From Anodontia alba (lineage: Eukaryota; Mollusca; Bivalvia; Lucinida; Lucinidae): a DNA stretch of 64,000 nt. The position numbers and the translations under genes are program-made. The stretch lies in NCBI GenBank assembly GCA_964016985.1, contig OZ024823.1, positions 113,855,459-113,919,458 on the forward strand, given 5' to 3'. Positions within the stretch are counted from its first letter, which is position 1; every line of letters starts with the position of its first letter. Below the pieces are notes generated by a model. That model was not told where the DNA came from, did not search any database, and was given only the letters and a program-made list of their open reading frames with translations. Below are positions 49,381-61,666 of this stretch, one piece after another.

Positions 49381-50054
49381 AAATTATTCTGATTTCTCCA
49401 GGCTGTCGAATAAAGTGGCCCTCGCAGGTGAACAATGACTATAAATTCTAAAGGAAAACGCACAGTAAATAACAACCATACCCGAAAATAAAGAACTTAT
49501 TATCGGTCAAGAATTAAGAAAGTTATTGCCATGGGCATTGAAGATCTAGAAAATAATGTCATGGAAGCCGCCAGTTTTGTGAGTACAGAGTCGTAAAAAT
49601 TTAAAACTACAATATCTTTTTAATACCTCAACTAATTTTGTTGAAATTTGTATGATGATGCTTTTTTTCTAGATATGAATATTTTCAGATATACATTGCG
49701 TTTTGTGGGTCTTTCCCTTTAATTTGACAAGTCGATCAGGGGAGTAGATAGACTGACATGTTTTGCGAATTTCACTTGTGCAGGAAGACAAGTTGGAAGT
49801 CACAATAGTTTTCTTCCTTGTAAAAATGTTGATGGGACGTTACCAAATTTGCTCAGCAGTGTAAGAGTTAATACTGTCATTTTTCATTTCAGACTATGTG
49901 GTTATTCAGCAAAGGTTGTATTTTCACATAAGACTGTTAACCGTTTCGAAGCTGTTTTCAGCGTTTACATGGTGTACTCTACCGGTCCTTAATTACGTCA
50001 TCTTTTCCGACGTTACATAATCTGTTCTTGAGACGTCAAAGCCACGGTATCAAC

Positions 50055-50292
50055 ATGTTACAGAGGACTATGAGTTCTGGACCGAAGCTGAGCGTCCAGC
50101 CCGAGGGACAGCTATTAGTGGACGATGTTTTGGAGTTGAAAATATCAGGACTTGACAAACAACAAAAGACTACCTTACATGCTGTTATTGTGGAGGGACG
50201 CAGCGTCTTTGAGTCTGTCTGTTGTTTTACAGCAGACGACATAGGTGTGATCAGCCTGGCTACTCAACCATCACTAGGAGGGTCTTATAAAG
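50055..50292 (+). CDS. ACOT (plus) exon 1
   Basis: Start ATG 50055 (alternative ATG 50070); donor TATAAAG/gtgatt. Encodes [36 protein letters not shown] and [14 protein letters not shown]. The 3' two-thirds are very close to the sister exon at 43036-43447. Confidence 0.9.
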
Positions 50293-53200
50293 GTGATTCT
50301 GATGAACTCTTTCACTGCCACAGGCGATAATGATAGGGTTTTGCAAACAACATAGATCCAGATGAGACGGCTCATAATGAGCCGTCTCGTCTGGATCTAT
50401 GCTGTTTGACAACCAGTCTTTCAATTTAACATATAAACTTCTTTCCAAGCGATAGCCGTAAAAACAAAAGCAGAAGACAAATGACGTCTGAAATTTGGCA
50501 CCGAAAAAGTTAAAGTGAATGCATACACTTGCCAAAAAAAAGTGCCACCATTTTGCAATGGGAGACAACTTTAGCAGACAATAAGCTTTAGTAATATTTG
50601 AAACCTTTCAAAAATTGGGGTTACTCTTAAAGGAAAGAATTAGGGGGAACGTAAATAATTTCAGTTAAGAGTAGCCCCTTGTCCCAGTGAGAACAGTCAA
50701 ACCTCAGTGGCTCAAACATCTTTAGGACCATAGAAATTTGTTCTATATATGGGTAGTTCGAGCCACTGAGGGTTCGGGCCACTGAGGGTTCGGGCCACTG
50801 AGGGTTCGGGCCACTGAGGGTTAATCATTGCCCCAGGTTATGAGACAAAGGGGAATAATATACAGTTGACTCTCGTTATCTCGAACTCGCTTATCTCGAA
50901 TAACCGCTTATCTCGAAGCGATAATCTGGTCCCTGCTTAACATGAAAAACTAACAACATGTAAAAAATATTGTGGAAAAGAGGAGAAATTGCTCCTAAGG
51001 AGCAATTTCTCCTCTTTTCCACAATATTTTCAATATATCTCTAACTCCAAGAGTCCAATTATACATATATTTGTTAAATGTGGTTAATCGAATTAGTTTT
51101 TACTCTATTCTGCAAATCTGATATGTCGAAGTACGGATATCTCGAAGTATTTAAGACAGTCCCTTGGAATTCGAGATAACGAGAGTCGTATGTCTTTTCG
51201 ATCATCTATAAAATAATGTAATGTTGAGTCTATTCATTAGAATCGCCTCGATGAGGCGATTCTAATGAGTAAACACAACATGCATTTTCATGATAAAATA
51301 GAAAAAAATCCTAAAATATCCCTAAATATTTGTTTTCTTGAGCTGTCAGAACAACTTGCTAGGGACTCAAAAACGAGTTCGAATTAGCCCCGGTAAACGA
51401 GTCATTCGTGTTCGAGTCATTGAGGTTTTACTGTATTTCCATGCTAGATTTATTTCCTTTGGAGATGTATCCGTCCGTCTTAATTGCCACATACATGCGA
51501 ATCGGTCATAGCATGCATAGGCCGCCCAGACAATACTTTTAGGTGGTATAGATTCTTAGTATCTTCCTGTTAAACGGTCCTGTTTCGTATTTGATTGCAT
51601 GCGTACCTGTATGTTCAAGCAATATGAACCTAGATCAGCCTACTCATCCGCCATTTGATTGTTTGTGTTTTTTTCTCACGAATCTTCAAACCCAGTTGGC
51701 ACGCATCATTGATACAACGTCGTATCAACGTCGATGCAACGCCATGGCGTTGCATCGACGTTGATGCGACTTTGTATAAACGTCATGTGCCCGCTGGGAA
51801 ATAAACACCATCACGTTCGCAAACAGTACTGACTCTGATCGGACAGTGCTGATGCAGTGGCTAATCAAGGTGTATTCTATCGGATATGTCGTAAAGCATT
51901 TTGTAGCTTGGTGAATAACTAGATAAACGACATCTTTAGGTAATGTGCCTAATGACAAGTGCGCCGAGCGAAAACTCTGATCAGCCCGTGCATCCAGAAA
52001 GTCTGGTAGAGCCTCTGCTGTCCATACGAAGAAACCTTGAGTTCTTTGCTATCTATAAAGCACCCAACAATGACAGTAATCAGACTGCACGGATGCATAG
52101 GTTGATCTGCGTACTTGCTTGGCACACGTCATAAGATATATTTTTTCACCTTACAGCTCATACGCGTAGAGATTTCAGTCATCAGGTACCGTATTTATAC
52201 TAAATATCGGGGCACCTTAACTCCTTACCATATTTCCTGTAAAAATATGGTCCCATAGCTCCAGATAAGGCACTTTTTTTCAACCACAAAGTGTTGATAA
52301 TTTTCTTTTTTGTATTTCTCCATGAAAACATATGTTGAGGGGACTCATCAGAAGCGCCTCGGCGAGGCGCTTCTAATGAGTACCCACAACATATATTTCG
52401 TGGAGAAATTTAAAAAAAAGAAAACTTTTTCAAGATACCCCGCTCATCTGGAGCTATGGACCCATTTGGCTATCTGTTGATACTTCTAAAATAAATGGAT
52501 GTGTGGAAATATTGAAGACCCTGATCAAACGCCGAGATTTGGGTCTACACTGTTGGTTTGGTCTACACTGCTTGATCAAGCCTGTATGTCCCAATACTTA
52601 AGGCTCTTGGCAGAAAGGTGGTCGTGACCTTCCAATTTTGTGATGATCTTCCACTTATGCAAATGCTCAGACTAGCCAAGCTCTTCAACCTTCAACCGAC
52701 TCTTCGGCCATTCACACATAGCATTTACTATTTAGCATACTTTATAATTCTAAAATTGGGACACCTTAAGCATTGTAATTATTCTAAAAATTAAACGCGC
52801 TCATTATATACCCTATTAGTGTGTTCAAACGTTTTGGACAGAATGGCAGATAATGTAGACCCTGACCTCGAGGTTATAAAACTTTTTTCATACCCAACTC
52901 AGCTGAGCATGAACTTCGTCCTGCTAATAATTCTCAAATTACTAACAATTGCAAATTCTTTCTTGCTAAACATAGCTGAACATGAAAATTGCTAATAAAT
53001 GTGAAAATGCCATTATTGTTGGCATTTTCATATTTATTGGCAGAGAAAATTTCATGCTTAGCTGAGTTGACCATGAAGAAAGTTTTATAACCTCGGGCCC
53101 GGATCTACGCTGTTTGCTCATGCACTGCTATTCCAATATTTATAACTTTTACGAATATATTGCAGGTGTATCACCTATGGGCATCTTCTGGAGTATGGTC

Positions 53201-56200
53201 CAGGCCCCGGGCCAGAGAGAAGGACTGAGACTGTTGAAGAAAGATATAAACACGCCTATGACAACTAACATTACTGTCTATAACGATCATCTGTCAGCTG
53301 ATACAATACGCGACACCGCTCCAGACCCCATCTGTCTGGGGTCCGTCGACAGATGGTATAAGGCGGAGGGTGTGAGGAGAGAGGTGGTAAGAAGTGGAAG
53401 AATAAGAGGGATACTCTATCTTCCTCCAGGTATCTGAGCTTACTTTAACCCATTAAAGACTGAATAAACTCTCCCACACTATATATTGGAAGAGTCCATT
53501 TCCGATTTTAGGTATGTCAGGCTATATGTAGCTATTCCTAAAGAAATATGATTGAACTATTTGCAAACAGTGGAGATCCTGATCAGACGCCGCGTTGCGG
53601 CGTCTGATCTGGGTCCGCACTGTTTGCCAGCTACCCGTTTAGGGGTCTCCAGTCTTCAGTGGATTAAGTCTGATCTGGGTCTGCACTGTTTGCCAGTTAC
53701 CCGTTTAGGGGTCTCCAGTCTTCAATGGATTAAGTCTGATCTGGGTCTGCACTGTTTGCCAGTTACCCGTTTAGGGGTCTCCAGTCTTCAATGGGTTCAG
53801 AAGACTAGATACACTTGGTAGGGTTTAACCGACATTTTTATGCCCCCAACTTCAAGAGTTGGGAGGGCACATTGCTTTTGGCGTCTCCGTCACTTCCTAT
53901 ACAGTTTAACCTCAATGGCTCGAACACGGATGGCTCGTTTACCGTGGATGATTCGAACTCCTTTTTCAGTCCCTACAAAATTCTTCCAAAAGCTCAAGAA
54001 AACAAATAGTTAATGACTTTTCTGAAATTGTATGTTGTGCGTACTCATTAGAATCGCCTCATCAAAGCGATTCTAATGAGTACACTCAACATACAATCAT
54101 TGTCCAGACAATCGAAACGATTTCCCTACATTATCGCTATTTGCTTCCTGAACTGGTGCCATAACTACCCTCAGTGGCTCGAACTACCCATGTCTCGAAC
54201 GAATTTCTATGGTCCCGAAGATGTTCGATTCATTGAGGTTCGACTGTATTTGTTTTCTTATATACTAAACCCCTTTAGAAAATGGGCCTACTCTACACAG
54301 AGTAGAAAAATTCCATGTAGAATAGATAGCTTTTCAGATGGGAGTCTAATCGATTTCGACACAGTGGTTTCTTCCTCCCCTCAAAATGTATCCATTCCCC
54401 TTTAGATTTTCTGGAAATGTGATACTAATACGAGGGCTGTTCAAAAAGTTCTCAGCCCTGCCATGTTCTGAAAAGTGTAGAGGACGTTTGAATCGTTTGT
54501 TTTATGCAGCTATTCTACAGACCAATAGTCACCAAATTTTCAGAATTCATGTTCAGTTTTAATTTGCTAAGTACACTTTTTACACTTACCCCCCACTTCA
54601 CCCCCTTTCTCTATAGTGTACGTTTTTTGACCAGCTACAACTTTTGTATAACCAAATGTTTGCATTAAAATTTTCGCCATAATATATACAAGTGCATCTC
54701 TGTAAGTGATGGTATACTTATTTGTAGTTTTACGTCATTCAAAAATTCTAGGCAAAAATTTAAATGCCGAGAATTGCGAATTTTTAATAATTTCAGCAGA
54801 GAGTGTACATTTTGAAACCAATTGTGAATGCCCAGGAATTTACAACATCAAATTCTTTATGGCAAAGTTTTGTTAGATGCTAATGTTTATCTGTGTAAGA
54901 ATATTTTCTTGGCTTTACGCACAGAATTTTCAATAGACGCATAAATATGACAGTTAGTTTTAAATTTCACTGATGCATAATTTAAGGGTTTATGGTAGTG
55001 GTGATTCATGTCAAAAATAGCTTTTTGTGTAGCTAAACCATCAGCAAATGATCAAATTTGCTTTTACAACAAAAACAGAACACAAAAATCATGTTGTGTA
55101 TTTTAACGTATAACCGCTATTGACAGACGTCTGTAAATAACGATTTTAACTTATAGTCGCTATTGACGGATGTCTGTAAATAGCCACTCCGTAATATTAT
55201 TCGTATTTCAAATTAAAAAAAAATTATTCTACAAAATCAGTATTATTAAAATCTGTTATGGACCTGCAAATGACAAACTTAGGAACTCACACAACCGGCT
55301 TTTGTTTAGAGGTCGTTATTATGATCATAGTAAACAAGTCTTCAGGAAATATAAAAGTGGCTGTTGTAGGAAAGTGGCTGTTCATGAGAGATGACCGTTC
55401 ATGGAGTCTACTCGACTACCTGGTAATGTTCTAAAACGGTACTAACTATTTCAAACAGTGCAGACCCAGGTCAGACGACTTGATTAGTGTTGTCTGATTC
55501 GGGCATGTAATGCTGACACAGGAATCTATCTCAATATTTGAGGTACTTTCGGAGACTTTTACTTCTACTAATATATTAACTCTTGTCCTGCTGAACCCGG
55601 ATATACATTGCCTTTGCAAAAAGTGTAGATCCAGATCAGTTGGCTTCTGAAGAAGCCAACTGATCTGGATCTGCACTGTTTGATGTGAATTGATAGCAAC
55701 AATCCGTATCAAGTAATCTGATTGGCTGAAAATTAGAAGTGGGCGTAGCATCTAAATTTATTCAGCGGGACAAGGGTTAAAATGTGACTACCTGGCGATG
55801 TGTCTGAAAACATAGCTCCCGGTGAGGCTTCTTTTTTTTTTTTTTGTCGCCGAAAAATATTGACAGTTTTCTTATCTCTCAATGATAATATAAACTATGA
55901 GACTCCAGTGGAGATTGTTTGCAGCAAATGTCAAAATCTTTTTACCGGGTAAAATAAGAAAAACGTCACCAATTTTGTCTGCTGAATTAGCCCAGAGAGT
56001 GGTAAGCTATATAAAGAAATATAGATGCAGAATATTGTTACAAATTTTATTTATTTAGGGTTCTGCATATTTAATTAAGGCTTTTTGACGTCATAAAGTC
56101 TTATCATATATTCAAAATGGCGGCACCTATAAAAGCAGTTTTGATATTTTCAAACTTTGCTAACCATTACGAAAACACGCCTATTCAAACATATTGAAAA

Positions 56201-59200
56201 TTTCACCGCCAAAAATTGAAAATTTTCAGATAAAAATTCTGATATTTTTCAAATTTCTGCTCAAAACATAGATTGTAGGTACTCGTTAGAACCGTCTCGG
56301 CGAGGCGGTTCTAACGAGTACAACAACCTATGTTTTGAGCAGAAATAAGAAAAATAATGTATACCCCTGCAAACCCCAGTTTTACTACATTTGTATATAA
56401 AAGTGGGGTTTAAGGGGGTGAAAATTATATACCCGTGTTTTCGTGATGTTTTGATAAAATTTGCATCAATGCTCGGTTTGTCGCGTCCTTTCATCTCAGG
56501 TAGTTGTTTTACCCTAAAAATCAATAAAATACTTTCAGTCTTTTTTTTTTTTTTTTTTTTAATTTCCAGGTTTTGTAACCTGATGATAACTACACTGCAG
56601 TTGCACTTTCAACCCTCTTCTTAGATATTGCCGACAGATTATCTGTTTCGAATTTCAGGTGATGGTCCTTTTCCCGGGGTGATAGATTTGTTCGGTACTG
56701 CTGGAGGAATTCTGGAATTCCGCTCAGCTTTGCTCGCTTCAAGAGGAATAGCTAGTCTCAGTCTACCCTTCTTCAGATACGAAGATCTACCTAAAGATTT
56801 GACTGATTTAGATTTTGAATATTTTTTGGTACGTAACCCTGTAAAGTAAGAAAAATAACAAAACCATTAAAAGTAGAGGACCTATTGAGCCTTAAAGTGC
56901 AAAGCACAGTTGCAGCAGACTATATTTTTATTTAGTTTTATTTTTCAGATAAAATATGGCTTGACATGTCATGTGAATCGTCTGCCCAGCAGACGATACA
57001 CATGGAATGCCAAGTCATATTTTCCCTGAAAAATGATAGGAAAAAAAAAAAAAAAAAAAAAAAACAGAATTAGTTTGCTACAATTTTGATTAGCGCTTTA
57101 AGGATTGGGGTACTGGATACAGCAAATAGAGTTTAGGCAATTTTTTAAAAGGGAGACGACTTTTGTTACGTCAGTTTATTTCCTGCACGTCAAGCCCTTT
57201 CTGATCAGGGATCCCTGAAAGTGCACCCATCTCCTACAAGAAGAACTTAAGTGATAATTCAGGCATATTTCTACACACAAACACACCTGGTGCATACTTT
57301 TCAGAATTGCATTGATTAGACGATTTTAATAAGTACACAATCATATTATGTCCTATATAGAACTGGAGAAAATAAACCCAGAATTATCGTCCCTTAATCC
57401 AGGTGAATGCATGTAAAACCTCTGTAAGTGAAGATTTCAAATAAATTCTAGCGGGAACTCCAGTTCCATGTGAATTTATTTATTTATTTATTTATTGATT
57501 TATTTATTTATTTATTTATTTATTTATTTGCTATTTATTTATTTATTCTTTTGTTTATTCATTTATTTATTCATGTAGTTCACCGCGGGTCTATTGCGTG
57601 GATTTATCTACTAATGATATGGAAAAAAAGGCATTTTGTTCATCCATAAAGTACTAGGCCCAGTTGTTCAAAGCATCCTTAGCTTAACGAGCTCGTTAGT
57701 GATCAAAATGTTAGCTGTTCTTGTAAGTACAATACCAAATTCACATGTATTGTTGCTGCAAAAATGTGAGTGGCTTTTGCAAATGCAAAAGCTACTCACA
57801 TTTTTTCAGCAAAAATATTAGCATATATGCCATATTTAATGGTCAAAGTTTTAACGATACGCTAACTAACGACATCGTTAGTTTAGAACAACTGGGCCCC
57901 GATGTTTTTTTTTTTGTTGTTGTTTTTTTTTTGTTTGTTTTTTTTCTTCACGCCGAGGTGCTTACAGTGAGTGACCCACAAGATATGTTTTCATGGATAA
58001 ATAAGATAAATATTTTCCTGATACCGCCTTTTACTTGGAACTGTGTATACATGTATGTCACTAGCTTTTCGCCCCCATGGTTTTAGCGCGACAGACAGTC
58101 GAATACATTTAATCATGGCACGCAACATTGCACTCTGACGTAAGAACGAATTATACCAGAACAACTTCCCAGCATGCAAACAACGCTGAAACAAAGCCGT
58201 TGAATCGACGTTATTTCAACGTTGTGTTGTTCAATCGACGTTGTTTCAAAATTGTGTCTTGCAGTTAAATCAACGTTGAATCGACGTTGTCTCAACATTG
58301 TGTGCCCGCTGGGAAATTTTAATTATACCTATAAAATTTGTAAGCAGTGTAAAATGATCAATTGCTGTACGGGCCAGACAGGCGCTCCTGAGCAAATGGT
58401 GTAGACCCAGTTCAAAGTCGTGCCTTTCGTCTAAATTTGATTACAGTGGTGTAATTCTTTACTTGTGTTTGAAAAGAAAACATGCAAGGGAAATAGCGAA
58501 CTAACCATGTACCTGCATGCTTAAGTTTCCATTAAAAAACTTGTTATTCTTTTCAAATAAGTGATTCAAACAAATTTTCAGAAGAAAAGGGAACTACATC
58601 TCTCAGTTTTTGTCTGATGAGCATCACTTCCATCCCGTAAGGGTTCATGTGTACAAAATCTCACCCTGCCTATAGCTCGGTATAAAGTGATTCACTTTCC
58701 ATTTTTACCCAAATTATTCAGACAGATAGGCCTAAGCAAACAGTATAGATTCAGATCAGTCGCCGCCCAAGGCGGCGTCTGATTAGAATCTTCACTGTTT
58801 TGCGTGCATCCAGCAATTGTTTTAGATATATTAACAAGTATTTTAAAAAAAATGGACTTGTTCAAATTTTAGAATAAGTATGGTAAGGAGTTTAGGTGTC
58901 TGAATATTTACGGTAAATACGGTGTCTGAATATTTACGGTAAATACGGTATGATGTTTTTTTGCGCCGAAACATAACTGCTGCAACGTGAGAAACCGTTT
59001 CATTGGACATGTGCGTCTAGCGAAGACTCAGATCAGCCTGTGCATAGGCACATATGTCCGAAGGCAGGTAGTCACGTGCTGTAGCTCAGTTATGTTGCAG
59101 GTGCTCATTAAATGGGCAAAATAACTATCTCGCTCAGGTGATTGTAATTAGTAACCACAGTTTTTGTTATCAGAGGACTTGTAATGAGGAGTATTGGATT

Positions 59201-59972
59201 ATAAATATGGGATAAATTTTATTTTAAGTCCAGAAAAAACGTGTGTTGTGGGTACTTATATTAGAAGTGCGCCGTCGATGTGCTTCTAATGAGTATCACA
59301 ACTGGAGAAAATTGTCCCAGAATTATTACTAAATACTCTTCGTTAAAAAAGTCATCTGGTTTTGATAAAAAGTAAAAATAAATAACATTTTTTTCTGATA
59401 ACTCTTTTTTCTGGATGTCTTTGTTCATTATTTCAGGAAGCTATTGACTGGCTGTCTTCTCACCAATACGTCTTCCATGATGGAATAGGAGTTGTGGGCG
59501 TGTCCAAAGGGGCGGACTTGGCCTTACTAATGGCTGCCTACTCACCAAAGGTATCCTACCTTTGTTGTTGCTGATGCTTTCAAAATAATGTTGTCTCACT
59601 ATAAGTCAGTCAGTGTTGCTCTTATTTGATGCCATTTTTCAGTTTATTTATAATTAACTAATAATTTTAGTCTTTTGATTGTTTAATTCAGGAAAAGTTG
59701 GTATTAGCCCTTGACATACTGAATAAATTAAGATGCCACGCCAATTTCAAATTGTTAGGCAATCAGATTACTTGATCAAGATTGATGGTATAAATTCACA
59801 TACTGAATGATAAACAGTGCGGATCCAGATCAGTTGTGAAGAAGCCAACTGATCTGGGTCTACACTGTTTGCAAAGGTGGGACATGTCCTGGTTCAGCTG
59901 GACCAGGGTTAGTTGTTTTTCTATCTGACAATGAAGTAGTTACTGTTAAAGGCATATTGCTCCTGTACGGTA

Positions 59973-60033
<61 letters not shown>

Positions 60034-61614
60034 AATGAAGTAATGTATGCCAGATTCCAACCAAACAGTTTCTGGGAGAATTACTAGGTTTCATCGGCAT
60101 TGTAATATCAGATAATGTATAACGGATAAACTTTAGGTTAAGAAAACACAAAATTTGATTCCTACTTTGACTAGGTGCTTATAACTCTGACAAGAAACGA
60201 ACTTAAGCTTTTCTTACCTCAACAGTACATTAACCACCAAAACTGTTTACTTAATATTGTGTTTTTATTATTATTTTATCTGACTACTTATTTTATCATA
60301 TCCAGTGCTATGCCTTTTTTCAGCATCCGTTGCAGATTTTTATGGACAACTGGAAATAAATATTTTTGAAAGACAGCTTTGAAATTCGGTTCATTTATTG
60401 AAATCAAAATATTCTGGTAAAGTAAAGATGGTTGTTATATGTAAATGCCTGACGTGTTCGCGGTGCTGAGACAGAATAACAAAGCATGGCTGTTAACTCT
60501 TTAAGCGCAAAGCAAAATTTGCAGCAGACGACAATCTTTTTCTTATTTTATTTATTTGATATGTTTTTTATTTTTATTTTTTTATTGCTTATTTTCCAGA
60601 TATAAGAAAATTAGACGATTTCTAATGGATCTACACTGTTTGCATCCGTTTTGGTCTGTAGGGTTAAGGTTGTGTCTTATTAAGAAAAAAAAGCAACATG
60701 AATGTTTAGGCTGTATTGTCAAGTGAAAAAAGTAAAAAGAAAAAGAAAAAGAACTTGATACACTGGAGTTGTTTTTGCTATTCGTGGCCTTTATGTAACA
60801 GTAAGTCGAATTTAAATTGATTTGATCCTTTCTTGTCAGATTCAGAGGCGGATTCAGGCGGCTCGGGGTTTCGGTCGACCCCACTCCCCGGCCCCCCCCC
60901 CCCCCTTCCCCCACACGCACACACTCACACACACCCCTTTTACTCAAAATTTCATATTTTCTTTTTCATATTTTACCCAGAAAATGGTTGATATTGTACG
61001 CGGGTTTTTCCGGTGAAGACAGTTTGCATGAAATATCAAACTCTATTTCCAGAAAAATAGGAAAAATGTCAGTGCTGAGTTTGGCTGAGAGCGCTAAAAA
61101 TCGGTTCTAATATTCTTTTATCAGTTTGCATGATGACAAACAGTTACATGTTTTGTATTTTATCTTTTACAGATAAGATGTGTGGTGGAGATAAATGGAT
61201 GCACATTCTTTGCATCGTTTGCCTTGCGTTACAAGGGAGGTTATATTAAGCATGTGGCGTAAGTAGTGTTAACCCTTGTCCTGCTGAATAAATCAAGATG
61301 CCACGCCCACTTATAATTTTCAGCCAATCAGATTATTTGATCTGGATTTTGCTATAAATTCACATACTTAATGGCAAACAGTGCAGACCCAGATCAGTTG
61401 GCTTCTTCAGAAGCCAAGTGATCTGGATCTACACTGTTTGCCAAGGCAAGGTATATCCGGGTTCAGCAGGACAAGGGTTAATAGTCGAGAGATTCTAAAT
61501 TCAGAGGAGGAATGGTTATTATTTTTTTTAAATAAAGAACAAAATGCTAAGACCAGGAATACAGTATACATGTTTCAGCAGATGTATATATCTGCTGACA
61601 GTATACACGTTTAA

Positions 61615-61666
<52 letters not shown>

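Larger units (their letters stand above)
43467..50054. other. Intergenic space between divergent ACOT genes
   Basis: About 6.6 kb separating the two start codons. It must contain both promoters, but no TATA box or other core element stands out. Contents are mostly repeats (listed separately). Non-repeat stretches include 46350-47560 and 47620-48200, where no exon is recognised. Confidence 0.6.

Noticed and set aside
53552..53821. Frame with perfect tandem peptide repeats
   Set aside because: Produced by a recent 66-bp DNA triplication next to a hairpin repeat; no sign of selection on protein.
54429..55440. Complete mariner transposon
   Set aside because: Only one terminus-like sequence is present; no inverse end and no transposase DDD motif found.
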